Of a stretch of 64,000 bases of DNA, positions 7,077-14,962 are shown piece after piece. Under the pieces are notes generated by a model. That model saw only the letters and a list, made by a program, of their open reading frames with translations. It had not been told where the DNA came from and did not search any database. The position numbers and the translations under genes were made by a program. This stretch comes from Pseudomonadales bacterium (GTDB lineage: Bacteria > Pseudomonadota > Gammaproteobacteria > Pseudomonadales > Pseudohongiellaceae). The stretch's first letter is position 1. Each line of letters begins with the position of its first letter. The DNA lies in contig JACKOJ010000009.1 in the NCBI GenBank assembly GCA_024234325.1, positions 1 through 64,000 on the forward strand, in the 5' to 3' direction.

Positions 7077-8261
7077 TTACAGCTTGTCAGCCGGCCATGC
7101 AACGCCCTGACGACGGGGTACTTCTTTGATGCCTTGGTAGACAAACTTCTGTACACGCTTACCTTCGTAAGTTTCAGTAGTGAAGATGTCGCCCTTGGAG
7201 TTGGTTGCCAGGCTGTGCGGTGCATACCACTGGCCTGGGCCACGACCACCGTGACCGAAGCTGGTCAGCACTTCCAGAGACTGACGGTCCAGGATATAGA
7301 CGCGGAAGTTCTGGCCGTCTGCCAGGTAGAGGTACTTCTGCTCAGGATCTTTGGAGAAGTCGATGTCCCAGGTAGAGCCCTGGTTTAGCGTTGCCGGAGC
7401 AACTTGAACTTCCTTCACGAAAGTGCCGTCTTTGCGGAAGACCTGGATACGGTCAGTACCACGGTCGCACACGTACAGCAGGCCGTCGTTGGACGGAGTT
7501 GCGCAGTGTACCGGGCCACGGAACTGCTGTGCCAGAGGCTCGCCAGGAGTGTAGGAAACGCGCTCGTCTGCCGGACGGTTGCCATAAGCACCCCAGTAGC
7601 GCTTGAAGGCACCGGTGTTCAGGTCGATAACAGCAACACGCTTGTTGCCGTAACCGTCAGCGAGGTATACCTCGTTGGCTGCTGCGTCGATTTCAAGCTC
7701 TGCCACTTGAGAGAAGTGAGTGGTGCTGTTGCTGTCCGGGCCTTCGCCAGGAGTACCGTACTGGGCAACGAACTTGCCGTCGCCTGTGAATACCAGCACG
7801 TGAGAGTCGCCACCGCCGTTACCACCGATCCATACGTTGCCGTTGGGGGCAACTTCGATACCGTGGTTGGACGCAGGCCAGGTGAAGCCTTCACCCGGGC
7901 CGCCCCATGCATTGACGAGGTTACCTGCGGGGTCGAATTCGAGGATGGGCGGTGCGGGGGTACAGCATTCGCTGACGCCCAGCTTCAGACCGATTTCGGT
8001 ACCGCCGCCGAACATGGAATCTTGGTCACGGTGAACGATGAACACGTGGTCGCGAGCGTCAACGTCAACACCGATGGTGCGGCCCAGAATCCACTGATTG
8101 GGGAGTGGCTTCGGCCAGTAAGGGTCAACCAGGAATGTCGGTGCCATGACCATATCGCTGGCTGCTTCTACAGGCTCCTGCAGTTGGGACTGGCTCACAC
8201 CAAGTGCGATCATACCCAGTGCAAATGTGGCTCCTGCCGCATATTTGATTTGTCTTGTCAT
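7077..8261 (-). CDS. Exported PAL-like six-bladed beta-propeller (NHL repeats)
   Basis: A 394-residue exported protein with a signal peptide (about residues 1-24) and NHL-type propeller repeats. By eye it aligns with the lyase half (PAL) of animal peptidylglycine amidating monooxygenase. Equivalents of catalytic Arg533 (R78 in IVHRDQD), zinc ligands His585, His690 and His786 (H133, H252, H349) and Tyr654 (Y204 in ADGYGNKR) are present. The Asp following the third histidine is Ser here. PAL cleaves peptidyl alpha-hydroxyglycine to amide plus glyoxylate. Whether this enzyme does so is unproven; many NHL proteins are only binders. The start follows GGAGGG. It diverges from the HupE-like gene across a region holding a TTACA repeat site, and is near two PHM-like genes. 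Confidence 0.75.
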   Translation of the reverse strand: MTRQIKYAAGATFALGMIALGVSQSQLQEPVEAASDMVMAPTFLVDPYWPKPLPNQWILGRTIGVDVDARDHVFIVHRDQDSMFGGGTEIGLKLGVSECCTPAPPILEFDPAGNLVNAWGGPGEGFTWPASNHGIEVAPNGNVWIGGNGGGDSHVLVFTGDGKFVAQYGTPGEGPDSNSTTHFSQVAELEIDAAANEVYLADGYGNKRVAVIDLNTGAFKRYWGAYGNRPADERVSYTPGEPLAQQFRGPVHCATPSNDGLLYVCDRGTDRIQVFRKDGTFVKEVQVAPATLNQGSTWDIDFSKDPEQKYLYLADGQNFRVYILDRQSLEVLTSFGHGGRGPGQWYAPHSLATNSKGDIFTTETYEGKRVQKFVYQGIKEVPRRQGVAWPADKL

Positions 8262-8319
8262 TCTTATTTCCCTCCGGGGTAAGTCTCTAGTGAGGCTTCG
8301 TTTTTTTTGGACCGGGAGG

Positions 8320-8352
8320 CAGTATACTCACTTCTTTCCAGACAGTATACTC
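8320..8352. repeat. Direct repeat CAGTATACTC, 23 bp apart
   Basis: CAGTATACTC occurs at 8320-8329 and 8343-8352. Each copy contains the palindrome GTATAC and reads as TATACT on either strand. They lie in the divergent intergenic region between the PAL-like and HupE-like genes, so they may be -10 elements or a second operator. Confidence 0.45.
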
Positions 8353-8376
8353 GGATTCGGTGTTTTCCCGGGCCGG

Positions 8377-8392
8377 ATTACAAAATCTTACA
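8377..8392 (+). promoter_or_regulatory. Operator-like TTACA repeat (site B)
   Basis: ATTACA (8377-8382) and CTTACA (8387-8392) lie in 10-bp register. The site is in the divergent region between the PAL-like gene (starts 115 bp away on the minus strand) and the HupE-like gene (starts about 75 bp downstream). It matches sites at 5, 11096 and 12986. Confidence 0.5.
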
Positions 8393-8465
8393 AACCGCCC
8401 TGGAGACTGTCTTGCCAGCCTGTTGAGGGTGGCTGACAACAATAGCAATAACAGAGGGTTAGGTC

Positions 8466-9872
8466 TTGAGTATGTGGTTTTCAGCGAGTGTGGGGAGAGC
8501 AGGCGTCCCGGCCAAAAAAGGGGCACTGAAGGCGGGTTTTTGGGGGGCGATGGCCGTTGTCCTGCTGATGCAGTGGCTGCCGACTCTCAGCCACGCGGAC
8601 GATGTCCCTCTTGCAGTTTCTGTGCAGGCTTTCGTCAAGCCGGAAGGCAATCGGCTGAACGTGCTGCTGCGCGTGCCCATGGATGCGCTGGGCGAGATTG
8701 ACTTTCCCAAGCGCGGTGTCCCGGGCTTTCTGATTTTCTCAGAGGCAGATGACGAGATTGCGACGGCAATAAATGCCTATATTCTGGGCAATATCCGCTT
8801 TTATGAAGACGGCCGCCCGCTGGACGAATACGAAGTGCTCAACGCTCGCGTGTCCCTGCCTTCGGACCGTTCCTTCACCTCCTACGAGGAGGCGCTGGTC
8901 AACATTCGCAGTCCCAGACTGGAAGATTCCGTGAATCTGTACTGGCGGCAGGGGCTGCTGGACGTTCTCATCCAGTACCCCATTCAGTCACAGGATTCAC
9001 GCTTCTCCGTGGATTCGCGCCTCGCAATTCTGGGGGTCGAAACCAACACGGTGCTGCGCTATGTGTTGCCCAATGGCGCGGAACGTCCTTTCAGTTTCAT
9101 CGGCAATCCTGGCATGGTCGGTCTGGATCCGAGCTGGTTTCAGGCGTCCTGGCGGTTTATCGTCATGGGCTTCAAGCATATTCTGGAGGGTAAGGATCAC
9201 ATTCTGTTCCTGCTCTGCCTTGTGATTCCTTTCCGCAACCTGCGGGCGCTGGTGCCAGTGATTACTTCCTTCACGGTGGCACACTCCATTACCCTGATTT
9301 CCTCCGTATTCGGAGTGGTACCGTCGGCGCTGTGGTTTCCGCCACTCATTGAAACCCTGATTGCCCTGTCAATCGTCTATATGGCGTTTGAGAATATTAT
9401 CGGGTTCAAACAGGAGAACCGCTGGCTGGTCACCTTCGGCTTCGGGCTGGTGCATGGCTTCGGGTTCTCGTTCCTGCTGACTGAGAGCATGCAGTTTGCT
9501 GGGGCTCACCTGCTCACGGCACTGCTGTCCTTCAACGTTGGCGTGGAACTCGGGCAACTGCTCTTCCTGTGCATTGCCATTCCCACGCTTATGGTGATTT
9601 TCCGTTACATGGTTGCCGAGCGCATGGGGGTGATTCTCATGTCGGCGCTTGTTGCCCACAGCGCCTGGCACTGGATGGCGGAGCGCTGGACCACTCTCAT
9701 GGCTTACGACATCGAAGCGCCGGTGATCAATCGGGAATTCTGGGTATCCGTCACGCAGTGGGGGATTCTGCTCATGGTTGCCATCGCCGTGCTGTGGGCG
9801 ATGCAGAATCTGTTTGGTCGCTATTTTGCCTCACACCCGGCGGCGGACGCAGTGGAGTCGCCCCAAGCCTGA
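8466..9872 (+). CDS. HupE/UreJ-type membrane protein
   Basis: A 468-residue protein. Residues 1-45 look like a signal or membrane anchor. About 180 residues of extracytoplasmic domain follow, then a six-helix membrane domain with HupE/UreJ hallmarks: FKHILEGKDHILFLL, TSFTVAHSITL and VYMAFENII, plus GFGLVHGFGFSFLL. HupE/UreJ relatives transport nickel or other metals; the fused N-terminal domain is typical of the HupE/UreJ_2 group, whose function is not settled. The start may be TTG 8466 or ATG 8472; GAGG lies at 8453-8456. It diverges from the PAL-like gene. Given the copper-dependent PHM-like genes downstream, metal supply is a reasonable but unproven role. Confidence 0.8.
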   Translation: MSMWFSASVGRAGVPAKKGALKAGFWGAMAVVLLMQWLPTLSHADDVPLAVSVQAFVKPEGNRLNVLLRVPMDALGEIDFPKRGVPGFLIFSEADDEIATAINAYILGNIRFYEDGRPLDEYEVLNARVSLPSDRSFTSYEEALVNIRSPRLEDSVNLYWRQGLLDVLIQYPIQSQDSRFSVDSRLAILGVETNTVLRYVLPNGAERPFSFIGNPGMVGLDPSWFQASWRFIVMGFKHILEGKDHILFLLCLVIPFRNLRALVPVITSFTVAHSITLISSVFGVVPSALWFPPLIETLIALSIVYMAFENIIGFKQENRWLVTFGFGLVHGFGFSFLLTESMQFAGAHLLTALLSFNVGVELGQLLFLCIAIPTLMVIFRYMVAERMGVILMSALVAHSAWHWMAERWTTLMAYDIEAPVINREFWVSVTQWGILLMVAIAVLWAMQNLFGRYFASHPAADAVESPQA

Positions 9873-9878
9873 GGCGTC

Positions 9879-9900
9879 GCCGGCTCCGATCGGGGCCGGC
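9879..9900. terminator. Hairpin between convergent genes
   Basis: GCCGGC at 9879-9884 pairs with GCCGGC at 9895-9900 across an 10-base loop. It sits between the HupE-like gene and the convergent propeller gene. No T tract follows on either strand, so termination is only suggested. Confidence 0.35.
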
Positions 9901-9914
9901 AGCTCTTCTCGATC

Positions 9915-10955
9915 CTATTTCTGCAGGATGTATTTGCGCAGGGCTCGTTGGGCAACCTCTGCGCCATACACATTCCCTTCCTCATCTGCCGTGACACCTT
10001 CGGCAACACTGGTGCCGTTGGCCTCGCCTGTGTTCGGGTCGGGGATGAAGGCCGATACAAAACCCGTGATTGCGCTGCCAATGCGAATGCCGCGATACCA
10101 GCCGGGATTGCGGCCGGGGCCGGTGTTGGACTCCGAGTCTGCTGAGTACAGCGTGTCATTGCCATCGATATACAGACCGCTGGGGCGGCCGAACTGGGTC
10201 CAGGTGGCCAGCCAGGTGCCGTCCTGATCGAAAATCTGGATGCGGCTGTTACCGCGATCGCCGACAAACAGTCGCCCTGTGGAGTCCATGGCAAGTGCGT
10301 GCGGCACATCGAGCTGTCCCGGGCCTGTGCCCTTGCCCCCCCACTCCATCAGGTATTCGCCCTCGCTGTTGAATTTCACAATCCGGTTGTTGCCATTGGA
10401 GGAATGCCCGTCGGCGACAAAGATGTCGCCGTTGGGAGCCACCAGCACATCATTGGGCTGATCGAAGATATTGTGTCCCTTGCCTGCAATGCCGGGCAGG
10501 CCAAGACTCATGAGCAACTCCCCGTCAGGGCTGAATTTATGCACCTGGTGGCCTTTCATGCGTGCAGAGTCTCCCCTGGCGTCGGCGATCCAGACATTGC
10601 CCTCAAAATCCACGTGAATGCCGTGAGGCCACACGATGAGTCCTGCGCCGAAACTCTTGACGACCCGTCCCTGCGGATCAATGAGGACTACCGGATCGAT
10701 ATCCGGCGTGTCCAGGCAATTGCCATTGCCACCGCAGCGTTCCGCCGCCCAGATATTCCCCTCGCCGGCATAGTAGACGGTGCTGGTTGCGCCCCATTCG
10801 CGGCCGTCGGGCAGTGGTGCCCAGACATTTGGAACGGCCGTGTAGGGATTGGGGGTGATATTCGGATTGTCGAGTTGGGCCATAGCGACGGGGCTGGCCA
10901 GCGAGGTGCCGAGCAGCAGCGTGGCGATCGCGCGGGTTCTCGTCATCGATGTCAT
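9915..10955 (-). CDS. Exported PAL-like NHL propeller, degenerate metal site
   Basis: A 346-residue exported protein; signal peptide about residues 1-26 ending PVAMAQ. It contains NHL repeats closely patterned on PAL: VWPHGIHVDFEGNVWIAD (H111, matching His585), FDQPNDVLVAPNGDIFVADG, then VPHALAMD (H219, matching His690) and DRGNSRIQIF. The last motif, where PAL has His786-Asp787, reads SVAEGVTADEEGNVY, and the Tyr654 position is changed, so one zinc ligand and the catalytic Tyr appear missing. It may be a binding protein or a non-zinc enzyme. The start is ATG 10953-10955 after AGGAG; an in-frame start at 11144 would add a non-signal leader. It diverges from the first PHM-like fusion. Confidence 0.75.
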   Translation of the reverse strand: MTSMTRTRAIATLLLGTSLASPVAMAQLDNPNITPNPYTAVPNVWAPLPDGREWGATSTVYYAGEGNIWAAERCGGNGNCLDTPDIDPVVLIDPQGRVVKSFGAGLIVWPHGIHVDFEGNVWIADARGDSARMKGHQVHKFSPDGELLMSLGLPGIAGKGHNIFDQPNDVLVAPNGDIFVADGHSSNGNNRIVKFNSEGEYLMEWGGKGTGPGQLDVPHALAMDSTGRLFVGDRGNSRIQIFDQDGTWLATWTQFGRPSGLYIDGNDTLYSADSESNTGPGRNPGWYRGIRIGSAITGFVSAFIPDPNTGEANGTSVAEGVTADEEGNVYGAEVAQRALRKYILQK

Positions 10956-11063
10956 GGCAGGGTGTCTCCTGGTCGTTTTCAGGTCTTTTGCAGGATTGCG
11001 TGGCTCGCCATCATAGCGCAAATCGTCTGATCGGGAGCTCGTCGGAGAAATCCTGCCATCTAT

Positions 11064-11091
11064 CGATCGCTCGAAAAGAACGATTGCTCGA
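11064..11091 (+). repeat. Near-identical 11-bp direct repeat
   Basis: CGATCGCTCGA (11064-11074) and CGATTGCTCGA (11081-11091) differ at one base, with a 17-bp offset. They lie in the divergent region between the propeller gene and the first PHM-like gene, just before the TTACA site. A regulatory role is possible but unsupported. Confidence 0.3.
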
Positions 11092-11095
11092 TAAG

Positions 11096-11111
11096 GTTTC
11101 AAAAAGTTACA
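11096..11111 (+). promoter_or_regulatory. Operator-like TTACA repeat (site D)
   Basis: GTTTCA (11096-11101) and GTTACA (11106-11111) lie in 10-bp register, with one mismatch to the TTACA consensus. They are upstream of the PHM-like gene at 11195 and of the divergent propeller gene. A -10-like TAGACT begins at 11154, 43 bp after the second repeat, the same spacing as at site C. Confidence 0.45.
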
Positions 11112-11194
11112 CTCCCCCGCAGTTTTTCCTGAGACTTCTGTCATGGTCTCTACTAGACTCGCGCGCGTTTCTCTCTCTACTGGAGTGTCCGACT

Positions 11195-12886
11195 ATGAAA
11201 GCCATAAGAACTCTTTCCACACTCGCCTTGGCGGCTGCCCTGAGCGCCAACGCTTTCGCTGCACCGGAGCGTGCCGGGGATTTTGCGCTCCTCGACCAGA
11301 ACGGTGATTTCCATCAGTTCAGCAAATACCGTAACAAGGATGCTGTGGTCATTCTGTCGCAGGCGAACAGTTGTGCAGCAAGCAAGGCTGCGCTGAGTCA
11401 GTTCAACGAATTGCGTGGCAAGTGGGAATCGCAGAATGTTGCCTTCCTGCTGATGAACTCTGCCAAGGACGATCTGGCTTCTGTCCGCAAGGCGGCACAG
11501 GATGCCAATATTGATCTGCCGATTCTGATGGACGGCTCCCAACTGGTGGCAGAGACGCTGAAAATCAGCAAGGCGGGAGAGGTTCTGGTGCTGGATCCGC
11601 AGCGCCTGAGCGTGCTGTACCGTGGCCCGGTCGACAGTCACGTCAGCGATATGCTCAGCGGAGGTGCCAGCAATGTGCAGGACACCATGGTGATGGAAGT
11701 GTCCGGCTGCGACCTGTCTGTGCCGAATACTACGCTGGCAGCCAATGCGCCTGACTATGCGACGGAAGTGGCACCGATTATTGCGGAAAACTGCGCACAC
11801 TGTCACCGCGAAGGCGGTATCGGCCCGTTTGCCATGAACAGCCACCTGATGCTGCAGGGCTGGTCGCCGATGATTCGTGAAGTGCTGATGACCAAGCGCA
11901 TGCCTCCCATGCAGGTGGACCCCAATATTGGTCATTTTGAAAATGCCAACTACATTTCCGGCGACGACCTGCAGACGCTGATCACCTGGATTGATGCAGG
12001 CTCTCCCAAGGGTGTGTTTGCCGAAGACCCGCTCAGCAAGCTGCAGTTTGCGGATGCCAAATCCTGGCAGCTCGGTGAGCCTGATTTTGTGGTCAAGACT
12101 CCACGCCAGGAAATTCCTGCGACTGGTGTCATGGACTACATCAATGTGGATGTAGACCTGCCTTTCACGGAAGACAAATGGGTGCGGGCAGTTCAGTTCA
12201 TCCCCGGAGATGAAACCGTGCTGCACCACTTGCTGACCTATGTGACAGCGCCCAGTGAAAACTTTGACGGTGGTGAGGCCGATCAGCGTTCCGTTGCGCG
12301 CCGCTTCCTCGAAGGTTATGCCCCGGGCAAAGTAGACGCCATGGTCTTCCCGGAGGATACCGGTGTGCTGATTCCTGCTGGACATAAACTGTCCATGCAG
12401 TTCCACTTCACCACCAACGGTCGTGCCACTTCGGACGAAACCACGCTGGGCATGTATTTCTACGATGAAAAACCGGCGCACGAAAACTTCACCCGTTCCG
12501 TGTCCACCATGTTTGTGATTCCGCCTCATGCAAGTAATCATGAAGTGCACGCCAGCTACGTCTTCAACGACGAAGTGGTGGTGAACGGTCTGCGTGCGCA
12601 CATGCACTTCCGTGGCAAGGACATGAAGTTCTCTGTGGAATATCCCGATGGCAGCATGGAAGACCTGCTGAGCGTTCCGAATTACAGCTACGCCTGGCAG
12701 CCGACCTATCAGTTGAGTGAAGCGAAGTTGCTGCCGGCCGGAACCAAGGTGCATGTCACCGGCGCGTTCGACAATTCAGAGTTGAACACAGCAAACCCGG
12801 ATCCTGATGAAAGAGTGACCTTCGGTCTGCAGAGCTGGGAAGAAATGTTCATCGGCTACTGGACTTACTACGAAACCGGAAACTGA
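11195..12886 (+). CDS. Exported redoxin-cytochrome c-PHM-like copper monooxygenase fusion (paralogue 1)
   Basis: A 563-residue fusion. Residues 1-23 are a signal peptide. Residues 27-165 form an AhpC/redoxin-like fold with one cysteine (C60) and no CxxC pair. A short linker leads to a heme-binding CAHCH at 200-204. Residues 305-563 resemble the copper type II, ascorbate-dependent monooxygenase (PHM/DBM) family. All six copper ligands align: H344 and H345 in LHHLLT, H404 in MQFHF, H469 and H471 in RAHMHF, and M551 in WEEMF. The family hydroxylates C-H bonds using copper, O2 and two electrons; the fused heme could supply electrons instead of ascorbate. ATG follows GGAG. The TTACA site and a terminator flank it. 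Confidence 0.82.
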   Translation: MKAIRTLSTLALAAALSANAFAAPERAGDFALLDQNGDFHQFSKYRNKDAVVILSQANSCAASKAALSQFNELRGKWESQNVAFLLMNSAKDDLASVRKAAQDANIDLPILMDGSQLVAETLKISKAGEVLVLDPQRLSVLYRGPVDSHVSDMLSGGASNVQDTMVMEVSGCDLSVPNTTLAANAPDYATEVAPIIAENCAHCHREGGIGPFAMNSHLMLQGWSPMIREVLMTKRMPPMQVDPNIGHFENANYISGDDLQTLITWIDAGSPKGVFAEDPLSKLQFADAKSWQLGEPDFVVKTPRQEIPATGVMDYINVDVDLPFTEDKWVRAVQFIPGDETVLHHLLTYVTAPSENFDGGEADQRSVARRFLEGYAPGKVDAMVFPEDTGVLIPAGHKLSMQFHFTTNGRATSDETTLGMYFYDEKPAHENFTRSVSTMFVIPPHASNHEVHASYVFNDEVVVNGLRAHMHFRGKDMKFSVEYPDGSMEDLLSVPNYSYAWQPTYQLSEAKLLPAGTKVHVTGAFDNSELNTANPDPDERVTFGLQSWEEMFIGYWTYYETGN

Positions 12887-12927
12887 TCACAGCCGTTGAT
12901 TCCAGAACTTCCCGGTTTTTGCCGGGC

Positions 12928-12957
12928 AAAAAGGCGCCTCCTGCGAGGCGCCTTTTT
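12928..12957 (+). terminator. Rho-independent terminator
   Basis: A stem of AAAAAGGCGCCT (12928-12939) with AGGCGCCTTTTT (12946-12957), loop of six bases and T-run, follows the first PHM-like fusion gene. It separates that gene from its tandem paralogue, so each has its own transcript. Confidence 0.85.
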
Positions 12958-12985
12958 GTTTGTCCGGGGAAATTCCGGGTTTGCC

Positions 12986-13001
12986 GTTACAAAGAATTAC
13001 A
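12986..13001 (+). promoter_or_regulatory. Operator-like TTACA repeat (site C)
   Basis: GTTACA (12986-12991) and ATTACA (12996-13001) lie in 10-bp register. They sit upstream of the second PHM-like gene, 43 bp before the TATAAT at 13044. If the transcript starts near 13056, the repeats span roughly -70 to -55, the usual place for a class I activator. Confidence 0.5.
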
Positions 13002-13043
13002 ATGTTTTCAAGGGGCTGAACTGGCCTGTCGGAATGCCTGCTC

Positions 13044-13049
13044 TATAAT
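13044..13049 (+). promoter_or_regulatory. -10 element with poor -35
   Basis: TATAAT at 13044-13049 is a consensus -10. The hexamer 17 bp upstream, CTGGCC at 13021-13026, is a poor -35. A good -10 with a weak -35 fits an activator-dependent promoter served by the TTACA repeats. Confidence 0.5.
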
Positions 13050-13087
13050 CGTCAGGGTTTGGGCGTGCCTGTCATGGGTTTGGGTTT

Positions 13088-14812
13088 ATGAAATATTTCC
13101 GGCATTTCGTTCTGCTGCTATTGATTGCTTCTTCGGCAAGGGCGATGGCTGCGCGCGATGTTGGCGATTTTGCGCTGCTGGATCATCAGGGCGCCTTTCA
13201 TCAGCTTAGTCGCTATGCCGATCACAGCGCCGTCGTGCTGTACTCTTTCGGAGTGGATTGCGAGACTTCTGCCGCAGCGCTGGACAAGCTCAGCGTGCTG
13301 AATGACAAGTATTCTGCCCGGGGCGTGAGCATTCTGCTGCTCGACGCCATGCCGGGGGACGGTCGTGAACAGGTGCGCAAGATCATGTCCGATCACCGCA
13401 GCGCCATTCCTGTGTTGATGGATCGCGCCCAGCTTGTCTCCCATACACTGAACATTGCGCGCACGGGAGAGGTGCTGGTCATCGATCCCCATACCATGTC
13501 GCTTGTGTACCGTGGTGCTATCGACAGTCGCGCAGTGGCACTCAATGCCAACGCACACGACACCATCTCCCGTAATTATCTGGACGAAGTGTTGTCCTCG
13601 ATTACCCACAAGGGGCCCGAGGTGGCGGATGTGCCCTGGGTGGGTGGCAGGGAAATTCCGTATGGGGATGACCTGGCGCCAGAAGCCCGGGTGTCTTATG
13701 TCAATCAGGTAGTGCCGGTGCTGGAGGCGCGCTGCGTGTCCTGTCATCGTGACGGTGGGGTGGCTCCCTGGTCCATGAACAGTCACCAGATGGTTAGTGG
13801 CTGGTCTGCCATGATGCGCGAAACCCTGTTGACCATGCGCATGCCGCCTGGGCAGATTGACGACACCTATCTGGACAATTTTGTCGACGTGCATTCCATC
13901 TCCGACCAGGAAAAGCGGACTCTGGTGCAATGGATTGATCAGGGGGCGGCTCTTGATGGCGACACGGATCCGTTGACGGAGCTGGAGGCACCTGCCTCTG
14001 GTTGGGCACTGGGGGAGCCGGATCTGATCGTGGAGTTCCCGCCCCAGGAAATTCCCGCATCCGGTGTTCTGGATTACAAATTTGTGCCGGTGGATATCGG
14101 CCTGGATCGGGATCGCTGGGTGCGGGCCTATGAGTTCGATATCGGTGACCCAGCCGTACTGCATCATGTGGTGGCTTACACCCAGGACGAAAAACAGCAG
14201 AAACAGAATCCCAGTGGCGGTGGTAGCCGGACCAATTTCGGAGGATATGCTCCGGGGCGGGAGTATGTAGCCTTTGACGACAATACCGGCATTCTTCTGC
14301 AGAAGGATATGCGCTTTATGGTGCAGTTCCACTACACCACCATTGGTCGGCCTGTGGTGGATGTCACCCGGATCGGTCTGTACTTCCAGGACGATGAGCC
14401 GGAGTTTCCCCTTTCCCGTACCGCTGTCATGGACGGAGAGTTTGTGATTCCCCCAGGGGATGAGGATTTCGAGGTGAATGCCCGCGCCACGATCGCAAAG
14501 GATTCCTACCTCTACAACATTGCTCCGCACATGCATTTGCGTGGCAAGCGTGTGAAATACCGGATTGAATACCCGGATGGCACGATGGAAGAGCTTCTGT
14601 CGATTCCCAATTTTCAGCACAACTGGCAGATGGTGTACCGGCTCAAGGCGCCGAAGTTCCTGCCAGCGGGTTCCGTCGTAGTGGCGGAGGGGGCGTTCGA
14701 CAATTCCGAAAAGAATCCTTTGAACCCGGATCCAGCCCAGGAAGTGCACTGGGGAGAGCAGGTCTGGGATGAGATGTTTATTGCCTGGATGCGGGTGAGC
14801 GAGGCGCGTTGA
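13088..14812 (+). CDS. Exported redoxin-cytochrome c-PHM-like copper monooxygenase fusion (paralogue 2)
   Basis: A 574-residue tandem paralogue of the previous fusion, same domain order. Signal peptide about residues 1-21; redoxin-like domain about 25-170 with a lone cysteine (C58) in GVDCET; heme motif CVSCH at 216-220; PHM-like domain about 320-574. The six copper ligands align: H359 and H360 in LHHVV, H415 in VQFHYT, H481 and H483 in APHMHL, and M563 in WDEMFIAW, spaced close to the PHM pattern. Substrate unknown. The start is the ATG at 13088. Its own TTACA site and TATAAT promoter lie upstream. Residues between the heme motif and the first copper histidines are well conserved with paralogue 1. 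Confidence 0.82.
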   Translation: MKYFRHFVLLLLIASSARAMAARDVGDFALLDHQGAFHQLSRYADHSAVVLYSFGVDCETSAAALDKLSVLNDKYSARGVSILLLDAMPGDGREQVRKIMSDHRSAIPVLMDRAQLVSHTLNIARTGEVLVIDPHTMSLVYRGAIDSRAVALNANAHDTISRNYLDEVLSSITHKGPEVADVPWVGGREIPYGDDLAPEARVSYVNQVVPVLEARCVSCHRDGGVAPWSMNSHQMVSGWSAMMRETLLTMRMPPGQIDDTYLDNFVDVHSISDQEKRTLVQWIDQGAALDGDTDPLTELEAPASGWALGEPDLIVEFPPQEIPASGVLDYKFVPVDIGLDRDRWVRAYEFDIGDPAVLHHVVAYTQDEKQQKQNPSGGGSRTNFGGYAPGREYVAFDDNTGILLQKDMRFMVQFHYTTIGRPVVDVTRIGLYFQDDEPEFPLSRTAVMDGEFVIPPGDEDFEVNARATIAKDSYLYNIAPHMHLRGKRVKYRIEYPDGTMEELLSIPNFQHNWQMVYRLKAPKFLPAGSVVVAEGAFDNSEKNPLNPDPAQEVHWGEQVWDEMFIAWMRVSEAR

Positions 14813-14859
14813 GCGTCGTTCATGCTTCCTTTATATACATGCCTGTCGCGCAACGCGAA

Positions 14860-14889
14860 TTGTCACTCCTGATGACTTGTTTGTAGAAT
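14860..14889 (+). promoter_or_regulatory. Sigma70-type promoter of birA
   Basis: TTGTCA (14860-14865), 18-bp spacer and TAGAAT (14884-14889) lie 74 bp before the birA start. Confidence 0.6.
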
Positions 14890-14962
14890 CCCTTCCCATT
14901 GCCTGGGAGGCCAGCCCTGCCTGTGTCGCCCAGAGCCTTTCAAATCCTGATGGAATGGTGTT

